DNA of 21,894 bases from Chlamydiota bacterium (GTDB taxonomy: Bacteria > Chlamydiota > Chlamydiia > Chlamydiales > Parachlamydiaceae), in NCBI GenBank assembly GCA_013286075.1, contig JABDGJ010000016.1, forward strand, positions 1 through 21,894. The letters run 5' to 3'. This document shows positions 1 to 8,017 of this stretch, in pieces. The notes beneath the pieces were generated by a model. It was not told the origin of the DNA. It was given only the letters and a program-made list of their open reading frames with translations, and did no database searches. Position 1 is the first letter of the stretch, and every line of letters starts with the position of its first letter. The position numbers and the translations under genes are program-made.

Positions 1-1
1 A

Positions 2-376
2 GAAGCAAAAAATCATTCACTCATGAATGAAGTATTAGAAGGGCATCAAGGTCTTATGGGAATCGTACTTGGGTATGGAAGGGATAATTCTTGGCAATTC
101 GTTGAAGGTTATAAGACTCACACTGCTATGGGTTGGGTTTGGGGGGATGAAGAAAGTTATTTTGGGGAAGAAATGATAGAGCTAAATACCACTTCAACCG
201 ACTATTATCTATCCCATTACTCTTGCCCTAGTTTTTCAGGTGACCCAAATTCTGCAGAGTCATTAGCACTTAAAAATGAATATAGGTTGACCAAACAAAA
301 AATAATAGAATACTACAAAAACAAAGATTTTTTAGAAGCAACATTAAGCTTACTAGCTGGGCATACTCAGGAATAA
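2..376 (+). CDS. C-terminal part of a lineage-specific hypothetical protein (5' end outside window)
   Basis: The reading frame is open from base 2, so this is the end of a longer gene; the ATG at 23 is internal and there is no ribosome binding site before it. The visible 124 residues have no domain I recognise. They are clearly related to the C-terminal ~100 residues of the minus-strand protein at 17399-18211: a shared G-[IV]-[LV]-LGYG-[RK]-x-NS motif near the start, and a shared ending K-x-E/K-Y…K-I-x-E-Y/I-Y-x-K-x-DFLE-x-TL. The stop TAA at 374-376 is followed by a large palindrome that could end transcription. The paralogue carries a signal peptide, so this one is probably also exported, but its N-terminus is not visible. 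Function unknown. Confidence 0.75.
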   Translation, partial: EAKNHSLMNEVLEGHQGLMGIVLGYGRDNSWQFVEGYKTHTAMGWVWGDEESYFGEEMIELNTTSTDYYLSHYSCPSFSGDPNSAESLALKNEYRLTKQKIIEYYKNKDFLEATLSLLAGHTQE

Positions 377-390
377 TTATCGATGAAAGG

Positions 391-567
391 TGAGAATCTG
401 TCTTCACATCTCGATCGGATGATTTGTGTGCTGAATTTCGCTACAAACTCGCGAAAAACCAGCTACACTTTTAGCCATATTAATCAATATGGCTAAAATT
501 TTTCACGAGTTTGTAGCAAAATTGAGCAGCAAAGCATCCTGATCATGATTGTGAAGACAGGTTCTGA
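391..567. repeat. 177-bp imperfect palindrome between convergent genes (MITE-like or bidirectional terminator)
   Basis: Two arms of about 80-90 bases are inverted copies. The outer block 393-408 matches the reverse complement of 550-565 at 15/16 positions, the middle block 440-458 matches 499-517 at 18/19, and the inner block 469-481 matches 486-498 at 13/13 around the 4-base loop AATC. The left arm carries about 10 extra bases (459-468) with no partner. The element fills the space between the stop at 376 and the stop of the minus-strand gene at 569, so it could terminate both transcripts. Its length and degenerate arms look more like a decayed palindromic mobile element than an ordinary terminator. 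Confidence 0.8.
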
Positions 568-568
568 A

Positions 569-2011
569 TTACTGATCGGTACACCAACCTCCTCCCAATG
601 CTTTATAGAGAGAAATATAGGAGAGAATGAGTTTTTCTTGTCCTTGCAGAAGCGTATTTTCTGCATTGAGCAGTGCTTGTCTTTTGTTGAGAACTTCTAG
701 ATATCCGACAATTCCTCTTTGGTATAGATCGAAAGTAAGGAGGCTCGATTCTTCGTGGATATTTCTGAGTTCTAATAGGTGTTGGTTCCTTTTTTCTTCT
801 TGGGTAAATGTACTAATTCCATTTTCTACTTCTTCTAGTGCCAGTAAGACGGTTTTTTGGTACTCAAATAAGGCAATTCTTGTTTCTAATTTATTCCATT
901 TCACATCTTGTGTAAGTAAGCGGCTATTAAAAATGGGGAAAAGAAGTTGTGGGGCACCAAACCATGTCGTGCTTGCACTGTTAGGTAGAGAATGGAGTTG
1001 CGTGCTGATATTACCGATAAATCCATACAGAGAGAGTCTAGGAAATAAAGCTGCTATCGAACTAGAAAGGGTTTCTGATGCAGCCGCAACGTTTCTTTCT
1101 GCCTTTCGAATATCTGGCCTTCTACGAAGCAATTCTGAGGGCAATCCAATTGGTTTTTCTTGTGGTAATGAAGGGAGAGATTGAACCAAACTCAGCTCAC
1201 AAAAGAGGCTATCGGGAAAACTCCCTACTAAAATCGACAATCGGTGAATGACTCGCTGAATTTGATTATACACGACTGTTTTTTGGGCTGCAGCCATTTG
1301 CAGCTGTTCTTGAGGGGCTAATAGATCAAATGCGCTTACATCGCCAATGATTTCGAGCTGCTGGAGTAGATAAATCGATTCTTTTTGTATTTCTATGTTT
1401 TCTTCTATGATAGTGAGCTGTTGTTGAAAGCTTCTCAATTCGATATAATTCCTTGCAATTTCAGCTGATAGGGTAATCCAAATGTCATAAAGAGCCTCTT
1501 CTGCCATCTCTATTTTTGCGTCTACCGCATGGGCAGCATGTTTATTTGCTCCAAATAAATCGATTTCCCAATCGGCATCAAAACCGATTTCAAAAAAATT
1601 GACGTTTCTTTTTACCTTATGGTGATGGCAATCGGGAAAAAGAGTTTTGAGCACCCCATCAACCAACCCTTCTTTGCTGCAATAGAGATGTCCTCCTGTG
1701 ATCGATCCATCGATATGGGGCAATGATTGACTTTTTATCCCCATTCTTTCTTGTCTGGTCTCCAAAATCCGTATTCCAGCAATGGATAAATCGAGATTGT
1801 TTTGCTTGGCTCTTACAATAAGCGATTCTAATAGAGGATCTTCCAACGATTGCCACCAAAGAAAATAGCTAGGATCTTCACAAGATGTCGAATCTTCGCT
1901 CATTCGACTGTGCCATTGGACAGGAACATCAATCATGGGAGGAGTGTAGGGGGGATTGAGTTGACATCCATAGAGAAAGAGAGAAACAAACACCCAACTC
2001 TTTTGCTTCAT
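569..2011 (-). CDS. Outer-membrane efflux lipoprotein, TolC/NodT family
   Basis: A 480-aa protein of the outer-membrane efflux family (two OEP repeats), the exit duct of a tripartite pump. A short hydrophobic leader ends in the lipobox L13-Y14-G15-C16, so Cys16 should be lipidated. Family signatures include the WWQSLEDPLL region after the leader and the second-repeat segment around LLRRRPDIRKAERNVAAA followed by FPRLSLYGFIG. The length is normal for NodT-type members. It is the last gene of the efflux operon: its ATG overlaps the stop of the membrane-fusion gene as ATGA at 2011-2008, implying translational coupling. The partner is most likely the ABC pump encoded upstream. The substrate cannot be read from the sequence. 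Confidence 0.93.
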   Translation of the reverse strand: MKQKSWVFVSLFLYGCQLNPPYTPPMIDVPVQWHSRMSEDSTSCEDPSYFLWWQSLEDPLLESLIVRAKQNNLDLSIAGIRILETRQERMGIKSQSLPHIDGSITGGHLYCSKEGLVDGVLKTLFPDCHHHKVKRNVNFFEIGFDADWEIDLFGANKHAAHAVDAKIEMAEEALYDIWITLSAEIARNYIELRSFQQQLTIIEENIEIQKESIYLLQQLEIIGDVSAFDLLAPQEQLQMAAAQKTVVYNQIQRVIHRLSILVGSFPDSLFCELSLVQSLPSLPQEKPIGLPSELLRRRPDIRKAERNVAAASETLSSSIAALFPRLSLYGFIGNISTQLHSLPNSASTTWFGAPQLLFPIFNSRLLTQDVKWNKLETRIALFEYQKTVLLALEEVENGISTFTQEEKRNQHLLELRNIHEESSLLTFDLYQRGIVGYLEVLNKRQALLNAENTLLQGQEKLILSYISLYKALGGGWCTDQ

Positions 2012-3063
2012 ATCTTCGTGTCTTCGATAAATACATCCATTTGCTGACCCACAAAAAGAGTGTGATTTTCTGGTTTAATTTTATAAATGACTTGTAATAC
2101 GCGGGTATCGACTTTTTCGGTAATTTCATTTGTAAGATTCTGTTTATTGACTAGCAATGGCTCTATTCTCACAAATGTCAGGAGGAATTTTATTCGAGCA
2201 TTTCCCCTTAAGAAACCAACAGCAGCGGCATTTTCCTTAAAATGAGAAGCATCGAATTGATTAATACTTACTTTTACGTACAGTTCATCCGTGTCTCCTA
2301 CAATGAGGAGAGGTCCTTTTAAATGGAAACTCGCAGGATATTCTCCTTCGTGAATTTTCACTTGAAGGACTGTCCCATCGATCGGGGAACGAACGGTTGT
2401 TTGATCAATATCTGTTTTGACTTTTTCTATATTTGCCCATGCTTGCTTGGCTTCTAATTGTGCAATGGCAAGATCGGGTTCCCATGTTCCTTGTTTAATT
2501 TTATTAAGTGCTGCTTCTCTTTCTTGCACATTTCCTTTGGCTTGTGCATAGAGAGAATACCTTCGTTGGATTTCTTGTTCGCTCAGTGCGCGAGTATCTG
2601 TAAGAGCCTGCACTTTTTCGTATTGATTTCCTGCTTGTTGCAAAGCAATTTGTGTATTTGCTAAAGCAGCCTCTGCTGCGAGAATATCCTCTTTTCTAGG
2701 AAAGGACTCAAGTTTTTTTAATTGAGCGAGCGCAATGTCATATCCAATTTTTCTCGCTTCCAGATCTGCCTGGAGATCTCTATTGTCCATCATAAAAAGA
2801 GGATCACCCTTTTTTACTCTGTTTCCTACTTTTACAAATACGTGAGTGACAATTCGGTTAAGAGAGGTACCAATGGAAATATTATCTGTACTCGCTTCGA
2901 TGATACCCGCTCCAGAAATGTAATGTTGAAAAGGGGACATGGGAACAATTGCTTGTTGTGTGGGTATGTGGAGCGGTTTTGTTGTTTCCCACATTGAAAA
3001 ACCAATGAAAAAAATGCTCAAGATCACAAGCAACAGAATCCAATAAAAATAATTTCTATTCAT
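2008..3063 (-). CDS. HlyD/DevB-type periplasmic membrane-fusion protein
   Basis: A 351-aa adaptor linking an inner-membrane ABC transporter to an outer-membrane channel. One N-terminal membrane anchor (about residues 5-26) is followed by a split biotinyl-lipoyl domain (first half near residues 60-98; second half around TTVRSPIDGTVLQVKIHEGEYP). Between these halves lies an alpha-helical, coiled-coil hairpin rich in Ala/Gln/Glu (about 100-215), the part that meets the TolC-like tip. A beta-barrel region follows. It overlaps both neighbours by ATGA (3063-3060 and 2011-2008). Proteins of this size beside a DevC-type permease are usually DevB-like. Good confidence for family, none for substrate. 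Confidence 0.93.
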   Translation of the reverse strand: MNRNYFYWILLLVILSIFFIGFSMWETTKPLHIPTQQAIVPMSPFQHYISGAGIIEASTDNISIGTSLNRIVTHVFVKVGNRVKKGDPLFMMDNRDLQADLEARKIGYDIALAQLKKLESFPRKEDILAAEAALANTQIALQQAGNQYEKVQALTDTRALSEQEIQRRYSLYAQAKGNVQEREAALNKIKQGTWEPDLAIAQLEAKQAWANIEKVKTDIDQTTVRSPIDGTVLQVKIHEGEYPASFHLKGPLLIVGDTDELYVKVSINQFDASHFKENAAAVGFLRGNARIKFLLTFVRIEPLLVNKQNLTNEITEKVDTRVLQVIYKIKPENHTLFVGQQMDVFIEDTKI

Positions 3064-3755
3064 CCTTTCTCCTTACTCTCTAAAACAATTTTTCCGTCAT
3101 TCATATAAATAATTCGATCTGCAAAGGGGAAAGTTCTTTGGTCATGAGTCACAACTAACACTGCGCGAGAGGAATCCAATACCTTTTCTCGCAATAAAGC
3201 CATAATTTCAAGACCTGAGTGTTCATCCAGAGCACTTGTTGGCTCATCGCATACTAAAATTTGAGAATCATTGACCATTGCTCTTGCAATAGCTATTCGT
3301 TGCTGTTGCCCTTTGGATAAAGATAGTGGAGAAGAATGAGATCGATCTGAAAGATGCATTTGTTCAAGGAGTTGCATCGCTTTGTTTTCGGAATAGTTCG
3401 TTGACTCACCTGCTATAATAAGAGGAAGAGCGATGTTTTCTACCACTGTGAGTGTGGGGATTAAAAAGAGAGATTGGAAGACAATCCCTAAGTATTTTCG
3501 GCAAAATTCGGCTCTTTCTGTATCTGGAATTTTCCCCATATTTGTACCGAGCAGATACAATTTTCCTGCATCAGGAGTGAGAATTGTGGTGATAATAGAT
3601 AGCAAAGTCGTTTTTCCAGAGCCCGAAGGTCCTACGAGCAAAGTTAATTTTCCTCTTTCTATATCTAAATCAATCTCTTTCAACGCGTCTACCCGATTTT
3701 CCTTTTCTCCATAGTGCTTTTTGATCCCTCGACATCGAACAGCGATTTGTTGCAT
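3060..3755 (-). CDS. ABC transporter ATP-binding protein (DevA/LolD/MacB-type)
   Basis: A 231-aa single-domain ATPase. Visible motifs are Walker A GPSGSGKT (about residue 42), the Q-loop in GIVFQSLFLIPTLTV, the ABC signature LSKGQQQRIAIARA, Walker B ILVCDEPTSALD and the switch histidine in VVTHDQR. The short length and the signature sequence place it in the DevA/LolD/MacB group, which powers FtsX-like permeases acting on periplasmic or lipid substrates. It starts 6 bases after the permease stop and overlaps the adaptor gene by four bases. It should form the nucleotide-binding dimer of the pump encoded by this operon. Confidence 0.96.
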   Translation of the reverse strand: MQQIAVRCRGIKKHYGEKENRVDALKEIDLDIERGKLTLLVGPSGSGKTTLLSIITTILTPDAGKLYLLGTNMGKIPDTERAEFCRKYLGIVFQSLFLIPTLTVVENIALPLIIAGESTNYSENKAMQLLEQMHLSDRSHSSPLSLSKGQQQRIAIARAMVNDSQILVCDEPTSALDEHSGLEIMALLREKVLDSSRAVLVVTHDQRTFPFADRIIYMNDGKIVLESKEKG

Positions 3756-3761
3756 TGGATT

Positions 3762-4913
3762 TTAAGTCCCCATAAGAGCTTTTGGATCTGTTCTTAGGAC
3801 TCGACGAATACTTAACCACGCGGTCAATATGCAGATCAACAGAACGATACATCCTGTAAATAGGAGAAGTTGCCATGGAAATAAAAAGGCAAGAGTTGTT
3901 CCTCGAATAGCAAGTCCCCAAAGCAATGTAGCTCCTATTCCTAAACAAAAACCAATGATGCCAACAATGAGTGCTTGGATGACGATCATTTGTAGAATCA
4001 TATTTTTTGTTCCCCCTAGCGCCTTAATTAATGCATAATACATGATGTTTTCAAGTGTCATGATATAAAAAATTTGTCCCGCAATCGAAAATCCGACAAT
4101 AAATCCCAATAAAACAGAAAGACCAAAATTGATTAAGATCCCGGTTTTTAAAAATGTTTTGACTATAAGCCATTTGAATTGTTCTCTTGTCAAGGCTTTC
4201 ATTCCAGGATAAGCATTGATTTCGTCGCATACCTTTTGTGTATCTACATCCGGAGCTGTTTTGGCAATGACAAAACCTAAGTAATTAATGGAAAAAGAAT
4301 TAAATCTTCTAAATGCACTACACCCCGTGAAAATAATGGGCTGTGGATAAAATCCTTTCGTAATTTTGCATAGCCCCACAACAACTGCTCGGTGGTTGTT
4401 AATTTCGAGTTCATCCCCCATTTGTAAAGGAGTTTTTGTTCCATCAGAATGTTTCGTTGCTAATACTCCATTTGCTGAATAGATATCGACGATAATACCC
4501 CCTTCTCGATGAAGATCTCTTATTTGCCCTTCTAGCATATCGAGGGGAGCACCGATTAAGGATGCATCATCGATTCCGTAGAGTTGTGCAATCTGATAAT
4601 TGCCAGATTGCGTAATCAATGGAATATGCACAACATTTAGAGGAACAGCCCATGCAATGCCGGGAATACTGCGAATACTATCTAAATTGCCATCCGGCAT
4701 TCCACGAACGATATCATCGCTTTCTGTTGCAGGATCCATTACCCAAATGGAAGGCAAAGGAATATCGGTTATCGTTCGATAGGAGCGAGCAATGAGACCT
4801 AAAAAAATCGCCGATTGCTGGGAAATTAATAACGTAGCAAGAAAAATCCCGAACAAAACCCCTATAAAAGAAGCTTTGTTGCCGATGAGCATTTTTAATG
4901 CCAATGAAATCAT
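3762..4913 (-). CDS. FtsX-like ABC transporter permease, DevC type
   Basis: A 383-aa inner-membrane protein with the DevC layout: one N-terminal membrane helix, a periplasmic domain of about 230 residues beginning near SIWVMDP, then three C-terminal helices and a cytoplasmic end with the RRVLRTDPKALMG motif typical of FtsX/DevC proteins. I place the start at the ATG 4913-4911 (MISLALKMLIG), which matches the start of this family. A longer frame to 5030 uses a GTG, would run into the divergent DedA gene and adds an unrelated hydrophobic stretch. It is the first gene of the efflux operon, transcribed away from DedA across a ~100-bp AT-rich gap that must hold both promoters. Confidence 0.9.
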   Translation of the reverse strand: MISLALKMLIGNKASFIGVLFGIFLATLLISQQSAIFLGLIARSYRTITDIPLPSIWVMDPATESDDIVRGMPDGNLDSIRSIPGIAWAVPLNVVHIPLITQSGNYQIAQLYGIDDASLIGAPLDMLEGQIRDLHREGGIIVDIYSANGVLATKHSDGTKTPLQMGDELEINNHRAVVVGLCKITKGFYPQPIIFTGCSAFRRFNSFSINYLGFVIAKTAPDVDTQKVCDEINAYPGMKALTREQFKWLIVKTFLKTGILINFGLSVLLGFIVGFSIAGQIFYIMTLENIMYYALIKALGGTKNMILQMIVIQALIVGIIGFCLGIGATLLWGLAIRGTTLAFLFPWQLLLFTGCIVLLICILTAWLSIRRVLRTDPKALMGT

Positions 4914-4936
4914 ATTGAAATCCGATATAAAATTGG

Positions 4937-4981
4937 AACTTAACAAACAAAACTTGAGGTGACAATATTTTTTTTTATATT
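4937..4981. promoter_or_regulatory. Divergent promoter region between the efflux operon and the DedA/Bat operon
   Basis: The gap 4914-5016 separates divergent operons. On the plus strand TTGAGG (4954-4959) and TATATT (4976-4981) are 16 bases apart. On the minus strand TTGTCA (4965-4960) and TAAGTT (4942-4937) are 17 apart. The two would overlap, so the operons might compete for polymerase. A run of nine T (4968-4976) lies between the plus-strand boxes. Matches are only moderate. Confidence 0.3.
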
Positions 4982-5016
4982 GTATGAAAACTATGAAATT
5001 GAGGCATACTACAATA

Positions 5017-5640
5017 ATGGAAGTAATCACCGAACAAACGCAATTTTCTCAATGGCTTATTGAATATGGCAGTATTGCTGTATTCTTTTTGCTTATGGCC
5101 GGAATTATTGCTTTGCCATTTCCGGTTCCAGAAGAAACTTTAATGATTATTGCGGGTGTATTTATGCACCAAGGAAAATTACTCGTTTTTCCTACTTTTT
5201 TTGCAGCTTATACCGGCGCTTTTTGTGGCATCACGGTCAGTTATATTGTTGGTCGAACGGTAGGGATTTATTTCGTTCATCGATATGGTTCATGGTTTGG
5301 ATTTGGGGAAGAACGAGTGGCAAAGGCTCACACTTGGTTTGAACGATTTGGAAAGTGGGGTTTATTTTTTGGCTATTTTTTGCCAGGTATTCGGCATTTT
5401 ACTGGTTTACTGGCTGGCGTGACAGCACTTAGATATAAAGAATTTGCTTTATTTGCGTATAGCGGTGCGGTGATTTGGGTTTCTCTTTTTTTGTGTATCG
5501 GATACTTTTTTGGTCGCTATTGGATTGCCTTTTTTGATCATTTTGAATTTGATGTTGAAAAAATAATTATCCTTTTGGTTTCATTCATTATTTTACTCAT
5601 TCTGTATAAGTTTTGGAACAAGCGGAGATCTCAAACATGA
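5017..5640 (+). CDS. DedA-family (SNARE-associated/VTT) inner-membrane protein
   Basis: A multi-pass membrane protein of about 207 aa. It shows the DedA hallmarks: an early hydrophobic segment with PFPVPEE (acidic residues in the re-entrant loop), a central GRTVG-type glycine/arginine turn, and the conserved F-x-G-Y-F-L-P-G-I-R-H-F-T-G-L-L-A-G stretch with its essential Arg. DedA proteins are lipid scramblases or transporters linked to undecaprenyl-phosphate and phosphatidylethanolamine recycling and to envelope homeostasis. The ATG at 5017 gives the usual short N-terminus; ATGs at 4984 and 4993 are also in frame, but a promoter at 4954-4981 would start transcription too late for them. Its stop overlaps the MoxR start (ATGA, 5637-5640), so it looks like the first gene of the Bat operon. 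Confidence 0.88.
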   Translation: MEVITEQTQFSQWLIEYGSIAVFFLLMAGIIALPFPVPEETLMIIAGVFMHQGKLLVFPTFFAAYTGAFCGITVSYIVGRTVGIYFVHRYGSWFGFGEERVAKAHTWFERFGKWGLFFGYFLPGIRHFTGLLAGVTALRYKEFALFAYSGAVIWVSLFLCIGYFFGRYWIAFFDHFEFDVEKIIILLVSFIILLILYKFWNKRRSQT

Positions 5641-6632
5641 ACAGTTGCGCAATGTCTGAACAAGTGCAAACACAACAACAAAAATTATCAAAAGTTCTTC
5701 GATCTATTCGAGAAAAAATCATCGGTCAGCACGAACTTATTGAATATATGCTCGTCTGTTTGTTAGCCGATGGTCATATTCTCTTGGAAGGGATGCCAGG
5801 ACTTGCTAAGACCCGTTCAGCAAAAGCTGTTGCGGATGCGATTGAGGGAGAATTTCATCGCATTCAGTTTACACCTGATCTTCTTCCCTCTGATTTAATC
5901 GGAACAGAAATGTACATTCACGAAAAAAGTGATTTTATTTTTCGAAAAGGGCCAATTTTCAAACATATTTTATTAGCAGATGAAATTAATAGAGCCCCTG
6001 CAAAGGTTCAATCAGCTCTTCTAGAGGCTATGGAAGAAAAACAGGTGACAGTCGGACATAAAAGTTATCCGTTGCCTTCTTTGTATATGGTTATTGCAAC
6101 ACAAAATCCGATTGAGCAAGAAGGAACATATCATTTGCCTGAAGCTCAACTAGACCGATTTATGATGCATTTGCTCGTTGATTATCCAAATCACGACGAA
6201 GAATTGTCCATTGTCCATCTCGATGAAAAAAGGCAAAAGGGTAATACTTGTTTTTCCGACTCTCCACCACTGACTTCGCCGGAAGAAATTTTACGAGCAA
6301 GAGATATTGTTGCGACTGTATTTATTTCAGAGAATTTAAAAAAATATGTAGTCTCTTTGGTAGGCGCTACACGCACCCCTGAAAAGTATGACCGATCTTT
6401 CGCAAAATGGATACAGCATGGTGCTTCTCCAAGAGCCACGATAGCGATTGTTCGATGTGCAAAGGCCTTAGCTTGGCTTCGAAATGAAGAATATGTTACT
6501 CCTGCACATATCCATCACGTCGCTACTCCGATTCTACGACACCGAATTATCCCTTCCTTTGCGTCAGAAGCAGAAGGAATTTCTCGCACGAGAATCATTC
6601 AAGAACTCTTGCAAATCGTAGCTATTCCATAG
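5637..6632 (+). CDS. moxR: MoxR-family AAA+ ATPase
   Basis: A 331-aa AAA+ chaperone-like ATPase. Walker A is GMPGLAKT (residues 52-59), Walker B is ILLADEINRAPAKVQ (about 111-125), sensor 1 is the ATQNP segment, and the C-terminal lid has the MoxR-typical SPRATIA region. MoxR proteins act with VWA proteins to mature or insert metal/protein complexes, and sit directly before DUF58 and Bat genes as here. I chose the ATG at 5637: GGAG at 5625-5628 is well spaced, and the ATG overlaps the DedA stop. A frame open to 5613 adds eight residues inside DedA and is unlikely. Confidence 0.95.
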   Translation: MNSCAMSEQVQTQQQKLSKVLRSIREKIIGQHELIEYMLVCLLADGHILLEGMPGLAKTRSAKAVADAIEGEFHRIQFTPDLLPSDLIGTEMYIHEKSDFIFRKGPIFKHILLADEINRAPAKVQSALLEAMEEKQVTVGHKSYPLPSLYMVIATQNPIEQEGTYHLPEAQLDRFMMHLLVDYPNHDEELSIVHLDEKRQKGNTCFSDSPPLTSPEEILRARDIVATVFISENLKKYVVSLVGATRTPEKYDRSFAKWIQHGASPRATIAIVRCAKALAWLRNEEYVTPAHIHHVATPILRHRIIPSFASEAEGISRTRIIQELLQIVAIP

Positions 6633-6636
6633 AATT

Positions 6637-7524
6637 ATGTTATACCCAAGTTTATCTGAGTTATTATCATTAAAAAAACAATATTTTTCTCCTTTTTGGG
6701 TATCTAAGCTTCGAAAAAATCTTTCCTCCACAGGAAATCATCACACTGCTTTTCGAGGACGTGGGCTCGATTTTGATTCTGTTCGGCATTATGTTCCGGG
6801 AGATGATATTCGGATCGACTGGAAAGTGACTGCTCGTACCAATATTCCGCATCTAAAAGTATTTCGAGAAGAACGAGAAAGACAATTTTTAATTTGTATT
6901 GATGTCAATTCTAGCATGAGATTTGGAACTAAAAATACATTTAAATCAGTGCAGGCAGCCAGAGCAGCTTCTTATTTAGCTTGGAGTGCAATGGCGATGC
7001 AAGATAAAGTAAGTGCTTGTTTATTTGGCGATGTGTTAGGAGGTATTCAATTTTTCCCTTCCACAAAAAACAAAACATCCATCACACAGTGGTTGAGAAT
7101 TCTTACAGAACCTCCGGCTGAATCGCATCCGGTGTCTCTCGAAATGAGCCTGGAATATGTAGCAGAAAAAACACGCTCTGGTTCTATTGTATTTTTTATT
7201 ACCGATTTTATGACATGTGAGCCGAACTCCCTAATTACCTCTATCGCCAAATTAAAGAAAAAAGCGGATGTATTTTTTATTGCAATCAACGATCCTTTTG
7301 ACCAACAGATTTATCCAATGGGAATCATTGAATTTTCTAGCCGTAGTGAAAAAGTAGTGATTGAAACAGACAATGCACCTGCACGAGAGAGATATGCTAC
7401 GGAATGGGAAATGCAAAGAGGAAATCTTCGACAGGTGTGTAAACAGTGGAGAATTCCCCTCCTTGAACTCATGACCTCTTCAGATGTATGCAAAGAGCTG
7501 CGCCAGATGCAGCGTAGGAAATAG
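6637..7524 (+). CDS. DUF58 (VWA-like) protein of the MoxR/Bat operon
   Basis: A 295-aa protein starting four bases after the MoxR stop. It has the DUF58 core: GRGLDFDSVRHYVPGDDIR, then DWKVTAR and HLKVFREERER (about residues 41-83), followed by a VWA-like beta-strand ending in a metal-site-like D89-V-N91-S-S93. It has no signal peptide or membrane helix, so it is likely cytoplasmic and a direct partner of MoxR. Asn replaces the first Ser of the canonical DxSxS, so metal binding is not certain. Family function is inferred from the constant pairing with MoxR and Bat proteins. Confidence 0.93.
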   Translation: MLYPSLSELLSLKKQYFSPFWVSKLRKNLSSTGNHHTAFRGRGLDFDSVRHYVPGDDIRIDWKVTARTNIPHLKVFREERERQFLICIDVNSSMRFGTKNTFKSVQAARAASYLAWSAMAMQDKVSACLFGDVLGGIQFFPSTKNKTSITQWLRILTEPPAESHPVSLEMSLEYVAEKTRSGSIVFFITDFMTCEPNSLITSIAKLKKKADVFFIAINDPFDQQIYPMGIIEFSSRSEKVVIETDNAPARERYATEWEMQRGNLRQVCKQWRIPLLELMTSSDVCKELRQMQRRK

Positions 7525-7525
7525 G

Positions 7526-8008
7526 ATGCTGGATCATTTGTTAGAACAAATTCATGATATTGAGGAAATCGACCCTATTCATTGGTGGCCTTTAGCGATT
7601 GGCTGGCAAATTGTAATTTTATTAACAATTCTTCTATGTGTAGGGATTTGCTATTTTATTGCCAGAAGAATGGCCTTTCGACGCAGTTGGAAGAGCGATT
7701 TTTTAGCGCAATTGCAAAAGCTAGAGGCGGAATTCAAAGAAGAAAATCGTTCGGAAACCGTTGTTGGGCTTTCACAACTATTGCGTCGGATGACACTCCA
7801 ATTGTTTTCGCGAAAAGAGTGTGCGAGTCTTACAGGTGATAGGTGGTTGCAATGGCTCACAGAACATGATCCTAAGCAATTTAACTGGAAAGAGAAAGGA
7901 AAGGTGCTCGCGCTCGTTCCTTATGCTCCTATCAATCAGAAAAATTTCATTATATCGGATTCTGACATGAGGGAAATCATGCATGCGATAAAGCAATGGA
8001 TTCTCTAA
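7526..8008 (+). CDS. DUF4381 small membrane protein of the Bat operon
   Basis: A 160-aa protein with a single membrane helix (about residues 26-48). It is preceded by the DUF4381 hallmark I-x-x-I-x-x-W-W-P-x-A-x-G-W and followed by a cytoplasmic helical domain ending with LLRRMTLQLFSRKECASLTG and W-L-x-W-L. It is found in Bat operons between DUF58 and the first VWA gene, as here. The start is the ATG at 7526, which lies two bases after the DUF58 stop and follows AGGAAATAGG. The frame remains open to an earlier ATG at 7484 inside DUF58, which would give an implausible Cys/Arg-rich leader. Role probably structural. Confidence 0.87.
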   Translation: MLDHLLEQIHDIEEIDPIHWWPLAIGWQIVILLTILLCVGICYFIARRMAFRRSWKSDFLAQLQKLEAEFKEENRSETVVGLSQLLRRMTLQLFSRKECASLTGDRWLQWLTEHDPKQFNWKEKGKVLALVPYAPINQKNFIISDSDMREIMHAIKQWIL

Positions 8009-8017
8009 AGGGGACTG

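Noticed and set aside
627..1184. 185-aa frame opposite the outer-membrane channel gene
   Set aside because: It is a mirror of the strongly supported NodT-family gene; composition (Ser/Arg/Cys-rich) is typical of an antisense shadow.
4914..5030. GTG start at 5030 for the permease
   Set aside because: It would overlap the divergent DedA gene and add a non-family leader; the ATG at 4913 fits DevC proteins.
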